A DNA stretch of 64,000 bases. It comes from Phallus indusiatus (Eukaryota > Basidiomycota > Agaricomycetes > Phallales > Phallaceae). Location: NCBI GenBank assembly GCA_027605045.1, contig JAQFWX010000007.1, positions 124,001 to 188,000 of the forward strand. Reading direction: 5' to 3'. A model generated the notes under the pieces. The model was not told the DNA's origin, ran no database searches, and saw nothing but the letters and a program-made list of their open reading frames with translations. The translations under genes were made by a program, and so were the position numbers. Positions 21,790 through 33,464 of the stretch are shown here, piece after piece. Every line of letters starts with the position of its first letter. Within the stretch, counting starts at the first letter, position 1.

Positions 21790-23499
21790 ATGCTGGACCG
21801 CATCCCATACGAATTATTCAGTAAAATCATCAAGTTATTATACCAGCACTCCTCATTCACTTTATTCGAGGTCGATGATAACGAGACGAGCATGCCTCCA
21901 ATTTCGGCATCGCATGTTTGTCGTTCGTGGAGAGTCGCACTTCTATCTGACCCCACCATGTGGACTTGCATCAGGCCCAAGCTTCACGGGAGGGATGAAG
22001 CTGAACTGAGAGAAATGCTTTCTCGGTCTGGTTCTGCCCCATTGGACGTGCGTATCGAACAATTTGGCTATCCGCTCGACTCGGACCAGCCTTTACCGAT
22101 TAGTCTCTTGACCACACAATCCACACTTCCTCTTGTTTCCCAAGAAATGCATAGAATTCGAAAACTCCATATGCTGATACCAACATCATTTGCCCATACT
22201 ACGTTTTGCCTCCTCGAGCAGCCTGCTCCTATGCTACAATCTTTCTACTTACATCTTTTTCGATCAGAAGAACTTTCGGGCACACTCCAAAAGGCATACC
22301 GAAACTTGTTTCTGGGAAATGCACCCAGTCTCAAACACGTGCATCTCCAAATTTCGGCTGGACTTAGAGAACTCAACTCTGCTCTTTCATTCAAGAATTT
22401 GTCAAGACTTTACCTTTTATTTTCCTCTCACGCGGACATCGATGGCGATATCCTCCTTGACATGTTTCGTTCATCACCATGCCTACGTGATCTGAGACTC
22501 TGGTTTCAACACCAGACATCCACAATTGTCTGTTCCACTCCCCTTAATCATCATGCATTCCTGCCTGAATTGCACGAACTCAGGCTTGAAGGCGCATGCG
22601 TATCCAGTAACATTGACTTTATCTTGGGACGTTTGAAGTTTCCGGCCGACAAGGTCCGCTTTGCCATCAGCTGCGACGATTTCCCTGACTCAGCATTTTT
22701 ATCATACTTCCTTTCCCAACGATGTCTCCCCCTTCTCTCCATTTCCCTAGACGATATGACCATCAACCTCTATGAAAACATAGACCTGAGCTCTCCAACA
22801 TATTTTCATTCACCCGAAAGTTCAGTATTGTCAATAACTTACGATGTGGATACGCCGTTGGAGGTACTGCCTAGTTTACGAATACTCAAACTTTCGGATA
22901 TCACGCATATGTTCCTGGAAATGATACCATCGGGATCTACATTCGTCTTCAAAATAATTCTCTCTTTACTAGTAAATCTACTACATTTACGCGTTATACA
23001 AGAGTACTGGGACGAGGACGATGCTTTCGATAACTCTTCAATTCCAGGATCGTCGTTCTTGAAAGCGTTGGCGCCTCGGCTGCAGAGGTCAAACCCGCAA
23101 TCATTGCAAACTCATCCGACACTTGAAGCATCTTCGGAATCAGACACGAATCCGGATTCAGATGTTGATAGTACAGGCATTGGTCTGAGTAATGAGGCTA
23201 GTACTGGTCAAAGAAGCGTGTACCCCTGTCCATCCCTGCATACGCTGGAAATAGTTTTTGCTGGCGAACCCCACCTCGAACAATTCGTAGAACGTTATTT
23301 CAAAAAGCTTGCTCAGTGTTGCAAAATTCGAGGCCAAACTGGACACCCAATCGGATGTGTATCTATTCTTTGCGAACCTCGGATTTTGGCGGAAGACATG
23401 AAGGCATGGTTACAAGCTAATGAGTTTGACTGGTCGCGCGTTGAACTCCAAATAATTACATCTAAAGCAAGAAAATTATTGGACATAATGGGAATGTAG
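21790..23499 (+). CDS. F-box protein, family copy E (intact)
   Basis: Intronless, 569 residues. It begins MLDRIPYELFSKIIKLLYQ and carries SHVCRSWRVALLSDPTMW at about residues 42-59. The leucine-rich middle contains LSFKNLSRLYLLFSSHADID and LRILKLSDITHMFLEMIPSG. The acidic linker ASSESDTNPDSDVDS precedes PCPSLHTLEIVFAGEPHLEQ and the C-terminal WLQANEFDWSRVE. It is the undamaged counterpart of copy B and serves as the reference for locating the LTR there. The GC-rich leader motif lies at 21741-21770. A substrate receptor of an SCF-type ligase is the likely role, from the F-box; the substrate is unknown. Confidence 0.8.
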   Translation: MLDRIPYELFSKIIKLLYQHSSFTLFEVDDNETSMPPISASHVCRSWRVALLSDPTMWTCIRPKLHGRDEAELREMLSRSGSAPLDVRIEQFGYPLDSDQPLPISLLTTQSTLPLVSQEMHRIRKLHMLIPTSFAHTTFCLLEQPAPMLQSFYLHLFRSEELSGTLQKAYRNLFLGNAPSLKHVHLQISAGLRELNSALSFKNLSRLYLLFSSHADIDGDILLDMFRSSPCLRDLRLWFQHQTSTIVCSTPLNHHAFLPELHELRLEGACVSSNIDFILGRLKFPADKVRFAISCDDFPDSAFLSYFLSQRCLPLLSISLDDMTINLYENIDLSSPTYFHSPESSVLSITYDVDTPLEVLPSLRILKLSDITHMFLEMIPSGSTFVFKIILSLLVNLLHLRVIQEYWDEDDAFDNSSIPGSSFLKALAPRLQRSNPQSLQTHPTLEASSESDTNPDSDVDSTGIGLSNEASTGQRSVYPCPSLHTLEIVFAGEPHLEQFVERYFKKLAQCCKIRGQTGHPIGCVSILCEPRILAEDMKAWLQANEFDWSRVELQIITSKARKLLDIMGM

Positions 23500-24262
23500 T
23501 GTAGATATGTAGTCCGACGCTACAAACTCCAACAAAAAAGACTATTATGTATGATTCCTTTCGTAGCAACGTGCGATGATGCCATGTCTTTGATAGTTTG
23601 TACTTACAGTCATTGTAGGGTCCAAGAACTCTTCAAAAACTTGCTTGCTGCCAGTCTGGAAGATGCCCCTAGCTTCGGTCGTACCTTTTAAACACTCCTA
23701 TCTCTATCATCACTAGCAATTGTTGGCATGCAATGTCGTATTCAATATCAATAGTATATCTCCTTTGAATGTGACGGCCCTCTGCTGTAGTAGCTCTGTT
23801 GACATTCTCGAGGTAATGGGTTGTTCATATCCAGTCTAAGATCGTAAACATGTCGTTTGCCAGGCTGAGACAAACATCCACCTATCGAGCCAGTACTTGT
23901 TCAATTTATTTAGCGCATAAGCTTGCGGTGTTGATTTTCGTAACATGCCCTGCTCTGGTATGTTAGAAGACTTTTCACGCAAGATGTTAATGTATCACAG
24001 CTACTGAATATATTGGCAGTTTTAATGTTTGTGTTTTATAGCAAGCAGCCCGGTAAAAGAACACAATGCAAAAAAATTGACTTAGTATGAAAGAAGCAGA
24101 AACATCTCTCGAGGCTCACTCACTAACTTCGGGGTTTACAAATATCGATGACAAATTTTACAACATACTAAGAAAGAAAAACTTCTTTGGTAAAATCAAA
24201 ACCAAAATCGAGGCATTCATCATGGCAATGTGGAAGACTTTGGCGCTTCAGTTTTGATCTCC
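23500..24262 (+). repeat. Family 3' flank of F-box copy E
   Basis: Begins with TATGTATGATTCC and contains CTCTTCAAAAACTTGC, the flank landmarks also seen after copies B, G and H. Past about 23720 the similarity fades and I see no gene. Confidence 0.45.
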
Positions 24263-25400
24263 TTAAAATGATCTAGCTCCAAAGACGTCTTGAGCAAGTT
24301 TCTCCTGCTGAATATCCAGAATTCGACGAATGTCGGCAGCAATTTCATTTTGCTTTTCCGCTTGAAGTTTCATATATTCGGCGACTGCCTTGAACCCGGT
24401 CTCAATTGTGTCCTTCAGAGTCTCAAGACTTTTGACACCTTGAGCAAAAGCTCCAGTATTCCCACCAAAGATCATGTTGTCATCTTCATTGGCTCCCTCA
24501 AGGCTTCTTTTTCGTCGTCGTGTCGCCGCCGATTTCGACTTAGTCCAGGGTTTTGCTGCCTTCAGCGTTGTTTTCTGAGCCAGGAGCCTTGCCTTCTTCT
24601 TCTCTTCCTCTTTTCTGGCCTTCATGGTAGCATTATCGGGGCAAGCAATTCTTCCACGTCTGCACTCGTAACAGATACGATCGCTTAGACCTGCACCGCC
24701 GCCCTGGTCGTGACAAGTCTTCTCTTTGCGACGGCAGGTCTCACATGGTGGATTGCGTTCGGCGCCGAATGGGGCGATGGGAGACGATGTCGGCGTAACA
24801 GTAGTACTGTCGTCACTGGGAATAGCGTTTCTATTGACTTGTCGTGCAATCTTCTTCGGCGTCGGTGATGGTGTCGACTCGACTCCTTCAGCATCTGAAT
24901 CGTCTGAGTCGTCTGAGTCGTTTCGTATCCGCTTAGATGCATGTTTAAGGGTCGCATTTTTTGAAGACTATTCCATTGTCAACTTTGATGAAAGCTGATA
25001 AAGAAAGTACTAACGTTACCTTTTCAATGAAGTGGTTTGGGAACCGTTTTCGAAACAACTCCAAGATTTCTTCGTCTGCCATCTTCTTCTTTTCCTTCTG
25101 AATCTTCTCCTTCTTTTGCGCCTCCAGCTTCTGTTTCTCCCTCTCTGCAATTCGCTTCCTAACCATCTCCACTCTTTTTGCTTTATAATCTTCTTCATAC
25201 TTCTTCTGAAGTATGTACACGATCTCACGATCAAAGCTTTTGTCGATTGGCAGGATATCTGCGTTGACTTCATCTTGGTCTTCAAAAACACAAACTCGAC
25301 CATGTTTAAGAGCCCACGAAACACGGTCTTCAAATGTCGCTGGAACGGAAGCGACATCGTCCAATCCATTGGCAGTCGAGGACTCGCGGGAGGATGACAT
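24263..25400 (-). CDS. Zn-cluster-like protein with coiled-coil N-terminus
   Basis: Two exons on the minus strand, 25400-25020 and 24967-24263, joined by a 52-bp intron, give 361 residues. Residues ~60-115 are a long Lys/Glu/Arg-rich helix (REKQKLEAQKKEKIQKEKKK). After an Asp/Ser run (NDSDDSDDSDAEG) come two half-sites, CETCRRKEKTC and CYECRRGRIAC, each C-x2-C-x6-C and separated by about 14 residues. Six cysteines in this order resemble a stretched Zn2Cys6 cluster. A basic stretch (ATRRRKRS) follows, then a helical C-terminus. Proteins of this general plan are common and multi-copy in mushroom genomes. DNA binding is plausible but not shown; a transposon-related origin cannot be excluded. Confidence 0.6.
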
Positions 25401-26463
25401 TGTCTAAGTCAATGAAGAGAAGAGATTCAACACTGTGCAAAGAGGGAGTTGATGGAGGAGATGACTCAGGCAACGGGTTTTTGAAAAAAAAAAAATAAGT
25501 CTATGTTCTCTATTTTGCTCGACCGACGTTTCAGCTACACGCCCATAAATTTAGGCTTCACTTGCCACTGTCCAATCACAACTTTCCATTTGTGGCCGCT
25601 CAATATGGTCGAAACTTGACGCGCATGGGATAATAATATGTATCAAGTTCGTCAAGATCCAGTCTTTTCCGATTATTACCGGTAGACGAGGCTTGAGGTA
25701 TCATGTAGAATCAAGCAATGAGGAAAGGATGACAAAAGGTGGACATGTTTGATTTCATTGGCGGGCGACTTTCATGTTCCAAATGACGCAGGCCCAAACG
25801 GCGCTGTACGTTCTCTCAGATTACCGCAAAACTGATCAAATCAAAGTTTGAAGCGATTACTCACCTGAGCTTCATGTTCTAGAATTTAAGGTGCCGTAAT
25901 GGACAGTGTTTTTGAGCTTGCCGGAAGGTACAATGCACGCGAACTCAACTAGCGCGTATCCCAATCACCGAAGAATATCTTTCCCGGACTAATTGCGCTT
26001 TCAACAGGACTGAATTTAATACAGTTACGGCGGGAAAGTAAAGATTTCATAGCTAAGAGAATTTAGAGAAAATGGGCGAAACACTAACGGTATCGTATGA
26101 CGGTTCATTACATAATTATAAAAAATGATGTCAAAAACTAGTGTAGTTTATACCATGAACTTGGAAAGCCGATATTATTATAGTTCACAAAAATGGTTCT
26201 GCATACCAATGCGGATGTTGTCCTAATCCATCGCACGAACGCAGTGAAAGAGAAGCAACTATAATGTCGGAGTTCTGGCTAAACGCCCGTGAAATCTGAT
26301 CACTTCCCAAGTACGAGTCTTTTTCTTTTTTTCTCCCAAATCGTTCTATCTGGTTAACATTGACTGTATATTCGCGACATGGTTTGCTTGGAGATGATTG
26401 TGGCTTGTAGTATAACAATATGAAATTAGAAGTTTGGTATGAAGTGATACGATCCCCCCACAA
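25401..26463. other. Intergenic, nothing recognised
   Basis: About 1.1 kb upstream of the Zn-cluster-like gene and downstream of the next minus-strand gene. It includes a poly-A run near 25483. No coding exon or repeat was found. Confidence 0.4.
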
Positions 26464-27099
26464 CTATGCCTCAACCCATCTTCCTTGCGAATCTTGTTCT
26501 ACATCTATCTGCCATTCTTCGTTTTCAACCCACGCATCTTGTAAAAACCCGTCCCAGAATTGGATGTGGATATTTCCGTCGTGTCCTAGCTGGTATCCAG
26601 CTACGCGAGGAGCAGGACCAAGGTATTCGTGTCTATTATTGAAGAAAATCAACAAGGAGTTTTCTTGGTACTAGCTTTGATCAGAACCATACCGCTTTGG
26701 CTGAATCCCATCATTAGTTACATAGTTAATCCACTTTGGATTATTATTCGTGCTAGGCATGTGATCTTTCGGGACGGCCTCAGCATACCAGTTGTACACG
26801 ACCCTATTGAGATCTTCGTTGGCCCAAACCATTTTAGTATCATTCCCCAACTCGGAGTGAAAGTTCCTAGGAAGAACGAGTTTTCCTTTCTTTTTGAATT
26901 TGCCGCCGCCCATCGATATATATCTTGACGCAAAACACTTTTGTAACGTCGGTGCGCGGTCTACAGGCCATGCGAATGCGCGACGTAAATCGGTGAATTT
27001 TGTGATGGCTTCTCTTCGTTCCGCATCGAGCTCAGCTTCTGTTTTGAGAGGTAATGTCGTTGGGAGGAGAGTATCTGTTGGCTCGCTTTTAACAGCCAT
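26464..27099 (-). CDS. Hypothetical protein, 191 residues
   Basis: Two exons on the minus strand, 27099-26693 and 26632-26464, with a 60-bp intron whose donor gtatgg gives the only phase that avoids a stop. The product is soluble, with no signal peptide or membrane segment. Notable stretches are LRRAFAWPVDRAPTLQKC, GGGKFKKKGKLVLPRNF and VAGYQLGHDGNIHIQFWDGF, ending EQDSQGRWVEA. I do not recognise the family. Its codon use and clean splicing look like a functional gene. Confidence 0.55.
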
Positions 27100-27399
27100 T
27101 TTTTTTTTTGACTCGTGCCAGCGCTTATGTTATGTAGTTACGCGTACACCCGTTAAAAAAACTTTCTCATCGAGATGAGATCACTCAATCTTCAATCTAT
27201 AGATTCATTGATAATGATTTTACGTCTCCGCGCTTAATTTGCCGAGAGAATATCTGATATCGATAAACTTTATCACTGATCATTGCAGTCATGGGGTCAA
27301 GGAACCCACTTGTCTGGGCTATCGCGAAGAATAAAAAGTACATGTAGAATTTACCAGTAGTAAATCCTTCCAAAAAGAAAAGTCATAAGTGTCGTGCGT

Positions 27400-28648
27400 T
27401 CAGGGTAGTTCTCTCCCCGCATTAATGGCATTCGCGACTTGGCTCGTATTAGGCCGATTAAACGCGTATCTAGAGAAAATATTCAGATTGAGAATATTGA
27501 CCGTTTCGAATATGTCATTAACCTTTCGTAACTATCCAGATATAATGGAAGATCGCTGCACGTTTTCTTCACAGCTGAGTGATCCAGCAACCTTTTGAGG
27601 TACTCCTGAAACTTTGTAGACGGCGGGAACGAAAAGCCTCGATAATGTTTGAGAACATTCGTGGACCGGAAAAGCCCTGTTGAAAACATGTCAAAAGGCA
27701 CAACTTCGGAGATACTACCTTTTTATGAAAGAGAACATACATGGAGCGACCATGACGTCTGCTAGATTCAATCTCTGAGGCTGATTTTTGCCCAATGCTC
27801 CCCACAAACCCGGAGACTTGGCATTCAGGAGACTTTCCTCCGCGGATTCAAACATACAAATGAGCTGAATGATACTTTCGAGAAATGCTTTTCCATTTTC
27901 AATCTGATCAGCCGGATTCTGCGCTTGCAAATATCGGTAAAATGCGGGTACGACAGCGCGATTGATGTGATAAGTCTGTTGCCGAAGCAAATACCGGGCA
28001 TCTATAAGAGGAGATGAGAAGGTGTTAAACGGATGTGGTACATATGTAGGCGATTTTGCGTACATGTTTCTGAAAGTGGCGGGAGGAGATGTTTGGCCGA
28101 AGTAGGGTGCTCCAGATTGCTGAATACGTCGATAACGATAGCCGAGATAAGATATTGTCAAAGTGAGTGAATTTGGGGAATTTGAAATGGTTCGGTAGTA
28201 ATGACAAAACCGACCTCAAATCTTCGAGATATTCCAAAATTACAGTACTTTCGGATAAAGCTCGTGGCGGACTCGTGTTGTTTAATTTGAGAGCTGGAAC
28301 GAGCCCCTTGGGAGAAACCGAGAGAAGATCGGCGGGCTTCTTGTAGGGGTCAACTTCATCTGCCGAGGGGAAGGTTAAAGCACGAGACAAGAGAGCTTAT
28401 GGTAACGACAAGCCATACAATACTAGAATAAAAGTTTTTTTGTTAGATTAGGGACATATTTAGAAAAATGACAGTACGTGATAATTTATCTCAAGATACT
28501 CCAATGCTATCCAAACGCGTTGGACATAAGGGCAGAAACACCCGGAGAATAGCGTTATATCCGACGGAGCTTGATGTTCATTGACAGTCTTCAGTGCATC
28601 GCCACTTGCCGTCGTATGATACGTTTTCCCAGTGTCTACGGAGGACAT
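27400..28648 (-). CDS. Omega-type glutathione S-transferase
   Basis: Cytosolic thiol transferase using glutathione. Seven exons on the minus strand: 28648-28478, 28422-28419, 28359-28215, 28119-28064, 28001-27741, 27676-27523 and 27469-27400, giving 286 residues. The thioredoxin-like half has ITLFSGCFCPYVQRVWIALE, with Cys37 or Cys39 as the candidate catalytic cysteine of omega-class enzymes. It continues EVDPYKKPADLL, SPKGLVPALK and the glutathione-binding ESTVILEYLED. The helical half has INRAVVPAFYRYLQAQ and NLADVMVAPW, and ends RYAFNRPNTSQVANAI. The second exon is only 4 nt (TATT); without it the frame between NYH and EVDPYKKP is lost. An in-frame ATG also exists 45 bp upstream of the chosen start. 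Confidence 0.8.
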
Positions 28649-29127
28649 TGCAATTGCAATTGTGCGTGGAGACGAAAGATATGAGACTGGCACAGCATTT
28701 GCTAGTTAGTCAGACTGGGGAACCTTAAATGAAAAGGCTCATCACGGGACGAGTATTACTCATTAGACGCCCAGAGTGCCCCATATGGAAGTCCAGCTGA
28801 GTCCAGACGTCCATGAGTCAGTGACGTAAGGTGGATTATTAGTGGATTAGTGAGATTTTGCTTGGGTGTGAGAGAACTGTGCCTGAGAAAAGAGAAAGAA
28901 CTTGGATTTGTGCAGATAAAACTGCATTAGAGGTGCGAAAAATCACGAAAAATTTTGAAGGCACCGAGTCCTGCCAACTTGAAGAAGCAGGTTGTCTTTC
29001 ATTTTTAGAATCTCCTAGTTACCATTGAGTACTTGAGTTCTTTAGCATGTGCGCAGCATCCAATTAGGAAATCAGTTTGTTCCTTGCTCGGTGTTCGTTA
29101 GTTAGAAAGCAGGTCGCATGACAAATA
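28649..29127. other. Intergenic, nothing recognised
   Basis: Upstream of the GST gene and downstream of the next minus-strand gene. No coding exon is visible; it presumably carries the GST promoter. Confidence 0.35.
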
Positions 29128-30592
29128 CTATCCATTCATTGACACGCTATCTCGAACATCATGACATACACTCAACAGAACGTCCCACAATAGTCCACCA
29201 AGTGTCAAAGGAACTGAGCGATGATTGTTATCAGAAAGAAGGACTATATCATAAGGACTATGGTGGTCCATATACGAATCTTCGAAAAGTTCGACGACTT
29301 TCGAATCATGACTATCCGTTAAGACGCAATATCTGACCTGATATTCACGACAACTTTGATAGATCTCCGATAGGATTGTTTCAAGTTTGCTGCTGTCGCG
29401 TGATGTAAAATCTGTCTCCGAGCTATGGACTTTGTGAAGGTCAGAAACTTCGTGAGTTTGATGTCGCATGGCATTTAGGCTTCCCAAAGGCTAAAATAAG
29501 ATTACGGTTTTGTTGTCAAAGAGTTATCAAAGAGAAAAAAGCTCAAAGGAAGACTCTTACTAAGTAGAAGATGGAGCAAAGACCAATCACTCCGTCATAT
29601 GGCCCGCGACTATCTTCAAATGGCACCGTCGTTTTTCCGTAAAAGTCCGTAGTCAGCCAGGCTAGTGAGAATCCGGAAACTGGAGAAAAGTTCGATTATC
29701 AAGCTATTGGTAAGGTTTGCTAATCTGGGTTACCTGTTTTACTCGTATGGGGAACCAGTTTTATAGGCGGGAACCGGAAATTATTTATGAAAAAATAGTT
29801 GTTATTGATGAGGTATAGAATTTCTTGTGTATACGGTGGTACAGACTCCGGTGGAATTCTAAACGTATGAGATATTATACAAGGTTAGCACACGTTCATG
29901 ATGAACAAGAAAAAATGTTTGATAACTCGCTGGATCAACATGTCATCGGTATTAACAGAACGGTGACGAACGCGTTCAAGGGCTTGTAAGAATCCGGAGA
30001 TATCGTATGGGGAGGCGTGATATACCCGTATCGGGCGGCGACGGTGCGCTGTAAACTGATTTGGGTGTGCATTATCCTCTAGTGTTGGAGTCGTATGGTT
30101 CGCGCTGAGTTTATCGGTGACGTGTTGATTGTAGTACATGAGACCTTGTCCTGGTAGTGGCCATGGGGAATTGTATGATTGAGGGCGAGATAATAAGGCT
30201 TCGGGGTTATAGTTCATCATTTGGCATGAGAAAGCAAAGGTGAGAAACTTGGTTCGAGGAAAATGTTATATATATGAAACTTGAGACGTCGCAACCTAAT
30301 GTATCCATCGTCAAGGCCGTTGAGTGCGCAAAACTGGCCTGAAAGACAGGATTTGTTACGTGAAGCGAAGGAGGGTGATTGGTTCTGGTCCGCCGTCGTG
30401 CATGAAATCGGAACATCCAATCAGAGAGGGAACTGCGGTGATTCGGCCGATCTCAGTTGAGAGGAAAGTGGTCACGGAAAATTGAATGGGACCAATTGAA
30501 AGAAACGTTGAACTGGTGAGTGAGGGCGTTTGAAAGATACGTTTCCGTCCGAACGGGGGTGCCGTGACCATGGGAGACCGATCAAAGCGCAT
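29128..30592 (-). CDS. Uncharacterised multi-exon gene
   Basis: Several consecutive coding-like blocks on the minus strand suggest one spliced gene. They include MRFDRSPMVTAPPFGRKRIF (from 30592), GQFCALNGLDDGYIRLRRLK, the block from MMNYNPEALLSRPQSYNSPW at 30220, IPPESVPPYTQEILYLINNN, SGFSLAWLTTDFYGKTTVPF, and a last exon ending DVLLSVCHDVRDSVSMNG at 29128. Exon joins between the first blocks are uncertain, so the true start may be 30592 or 30220. No known domain, signal peptide or membrane span is evident. Confidence 0.4.
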
Positions 30593-31101
30593 TTACTGTT
30601 ATCGGTTAAGTAAGGTGAGATTTCCCAGTTTGGTTTACACCAAGAAAGGAAAGGCGAGGAGTGCTCTAATCTAAATTCAAAATAGAATATGTCCTATAGA
30701 TGGGTCGGGATGAAAATCGGATATCAGTTCATAACAACTCACGATCTTAGACTGATAGCAGTAGTAATCAGTCATTAACTTGAAAACATCGGCAGAGCTA
30801 CCGCAGCAGAGAATCGCAATAAAAGCTTTTAAATAGGCCAAATAGGCCGTTCCGTTCAACAAGGGGTTACCATTGCCAGAGGAAATCGGAAGAATGTTCA
30901 AAATATATGACGAGAATCAAGGGCGTTTTCCAACATTGAAGAGATCCCAAGAGAAGTATCGAAACATCTTATTCACCGCTAATTTGCTAGTACGAAAGGA
31001 GTCATACATATTAATTTCGTTTTTTAGATTTAATCATTTGGATTTCAACTTGCGACTCGGACCAGTCAAGTTCACCGTTAGCCTGTAACCATGCCTTTAT
31101 C

Positions 31102-32658
31102 TCATCCGCCAAGACCTGAGGTTCGCAAAGGATAGATACGCATTTGATAGGATGTCCGTTTTGTCCCCGACGTTGGCAACATCGAGCAAGTTTTGAAATA
31201 GACTTCCACGAATGGTTTGAAGAAAGGTTCGGCAGTGAATACTATTTCTAGCGTGTGCAAAGATGGGCAGGGGAGTATGCGTCTTTCAGTAGTAGCCGAG
31301 TCGTTACTCGAATCAACCATGCTATCGACATCTGAGTCCATGTCTGAACCTGGAGATTCTTCAACTATCTGTTGAGTTTGCGATGTTGGTCTCTGCAGCC
31401 GAGGTACTAATGCTTTCAAGACCGACGATTCTGGAATTAGCGAGACATAGAAATTATAGTCCTCGTACCGGCACCCATGTAGAACACGTAAATGTAGTAA
31501 ATTTTCTAGCAAAGGGAGGATTTCTTTGAGGACTGCAAATCCCGCTGGAATCATTTCCAAATGCATGTGCGTGATATCCGAAAGCTTGAGTCTTCGTAAA
31601 CTAGGCATTATCAACGACGGAGTGTAATCTAGCGACAATATTGAACTTGTGGCTAAATGAGAAGATGTTGGAGAACTAAGGTCTATGTTCTCAATAAGGT
31701 TGAAAGCCACCTCGTCTATGGAAGTGGTGAGAAGGGGGAGACGTCGTTGGGAAAGGAAGTGTAATAAAGGTTCTGAGTCAGGGACGTTGTTGCAGTTGAT
31801 GACAAAGCGGACCTTGTCTGCCGGAAACTTGAGACATCCCAAGATAAAGTCAATGTTATCGGATGCGCATACGGCGCCTTCAAGCCTGAGTTCTTGCAAA
31901 CAAGGTAGGAATGCATGATGATTAAGGGGAGTGGAACTGACAATCCGGGATCTTGAATATGGAGATAATGAGATGTCCAAAGTCCGTAGGCATGGTGATA
32001 AGCGAAGAATGCCAAGTAGGATATCGCCGTCGATGTCTATGGGAGAGAGGAATAAAAGGTGAAGTGTTGACAAATTCTTGAAGAGAGAAGTAGATTCGAG
32101 TTCTCCAAGACCGGCCGAAATTTTGAGATACACGTGTCTGAGATTGGGTGCGTTTCCAAGAAACAGGTCTTGATATGCTTTTCGGAACATGTCCAAAAGG
32201 TCGTGTGCATATAAATCAGTTAGTTCGAAGGAGAAATATTGTAACATGGGGGCAGGTTGTTTGAGATGACGAAAAATCTCGCGAGTGAAGATTATTGGAA
32301 TCCGTATATATAGTTTTCGAAATCGGTGGATTTCTCGGAAAACAAGAGGAAGTGTAGTTGGGAGCCTAGTCGTTGGCAAATGGCCACGTTTTTCGATGAA
32401 CACGTCCAATAGGGCAGAACCAGACCGAGAAATCATTTCTGTCAGTTTAGCTGAGTCTCTCCCGTGAAACTTGGGTATGATGCAAGTCCACATGGTGGGG
32501 TTAGACAGAAGTGCGAGTCTCCACGAACGACAAACGTGCGACGCCGCAATTGGAGGTATGCTTGACTGGTCCGCACCGGGGAGAAAGGAATTGATTGAGG
32601 AATGGTATGATATCTTGATAATGTTGCTGAATATTTCGTGTGGGACGCGGTCCAGCAT
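31102..32658 (-). CDS. F-box protein, family copy F (C-terminus shifted)
   Basis: Starts MLDRVPHEIFSNIIKISYH at 32658 (in-frame MQT precedes it) and follows the family through SHVCRSWRLALLSNPTMW, the leucine-rich middle and the linker (SPGSDMDSDVDSMVDSS) to FVEVYF. There, at about 31190, the DNA reads caagtttt-gaaatag where copies G and H have two more bases. After this the frame changes and the protein ends TSGLGG at 518 residues. The family C-terminus is still readable in the other frame (RGQNGHPIKCVSILCEP), so this is a 2-nt deletion. The F-box and most of the LRR-like part are intact, so it may still work, or be an early pseudogene. Confidence 0.7.
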   Translation of the reverse strand: MLDRVPHEIFSNIIKISYHSSINSFLPGADQSSIPPIAASHVCRSWRLALLSNPTMWTCIIPKFHGRDSAKLTEMISRSGSALLDVFIEKRGHLPTTRLPTTLPLVFREIHRFRKLYIRIPIIFTREIFRHLKQPAPMLQYFSFELTDLYAHDLLDMFRKAYQDLFLGNAPNLRHVYLKISAGLGELESTSLFKNLSTLHLLFLSPIDIDGDILLGILRLSPCLRTLDISLSPYSRSRIVSSTPLNHHAFLPCLQELRLEGAVCASDNIDFILGCLKFPADKVRFVINCNNVPDSEPLLHFLSQRRLPLLTTSIDEVAFNLIENIDLSSPTSSHLATSSILSLDYTPSLIMPSLRRLKLSDITHMHLEMIPAGFAVLKEILPLLENLLHLRVLHGCRYEDYNFYVSLIPESSVLKALVPRLQRPTSQTQQIVEESPGSDMDSDVDSMVDSSNDSATTERRILPCPSLHTLEIVFTAEPFFKPFVEVYFKTCSMLPTSGTKRTSYQMRIYPLRTSGLGG

Positions 32659-33464
32659 GGTTTGCAAAAGCCAAGTAGTAAAACGTCGCTATCCGAGTCA
32701 CTGCCGCGGCCCGCCCACACATGGGCTTGGCATCCCGGACTAAGCTGGAAAAAGTGTGACAGGATTGTGACAATACGTGCTCTCAGCCTTGCACTTGCCA
32801 GCGGTGCCGCAGTGCACCACTCAGAAAATGCAACAGCCCCATGACTACCAAGAGGAATTGTTGCAGTGAGTTATGTTCATAAAGAAACAATTACTTCTGA
32901 AGCTAAAATATTCTCCGAAAGCCTTTTCCCGTGTCACTGTTTGAGATTTCGTTTCCCATAATGGCGCAGTTATCAGTTTTCATACTCGTAACAAATTATA
33001 TATGTAGTGGGTCGAAGGGTAAGGTTGGTGATTGTGGCGATTGTGGCAGAATAAGATATCACGCGTCAGCTCTATGAATTTTTTAAAAAAAGACTTGACA
33101 TTGAATTTCCTCTTCCAAGATTACACATTATCAATTTGTCTTCAAGTTGTCGTAATCAAACACGATTCACTGGCAATCAATTCGATCAGTTAAGATTAAA
33201 TTTCCAGTTGGTTTACCCCAAAAAGGAGAAGCGAGGATTACTCTGTCTAAAATTTTATTGAGAAGCCAAAAAAATTGTGTCCCGTAGACGGAGTGGAAAT
33301 CGGATATTGGATATCAGCCAAACGACACGTTCGTTATCTTAGACTCATAGCAGTAATACATAATCAAGCGTTAACTTGAGAATATTAGCAGAGTTATCGC
33401 AGCAATGTGCCACCACGATGCTAAAAATAAGCCATTCCAACTAACAGAGGTCTGAGGTTGCTAT

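Noticed and set aside
24290..24688. 132-codon plus-strand frame and similar plus frames to 25407
   Set aside because: Shadows of the Zn-cluster-like gene on minus; composition is Leu/Phe/Ser typical of antisense to a Lys/Glu-rich gene.
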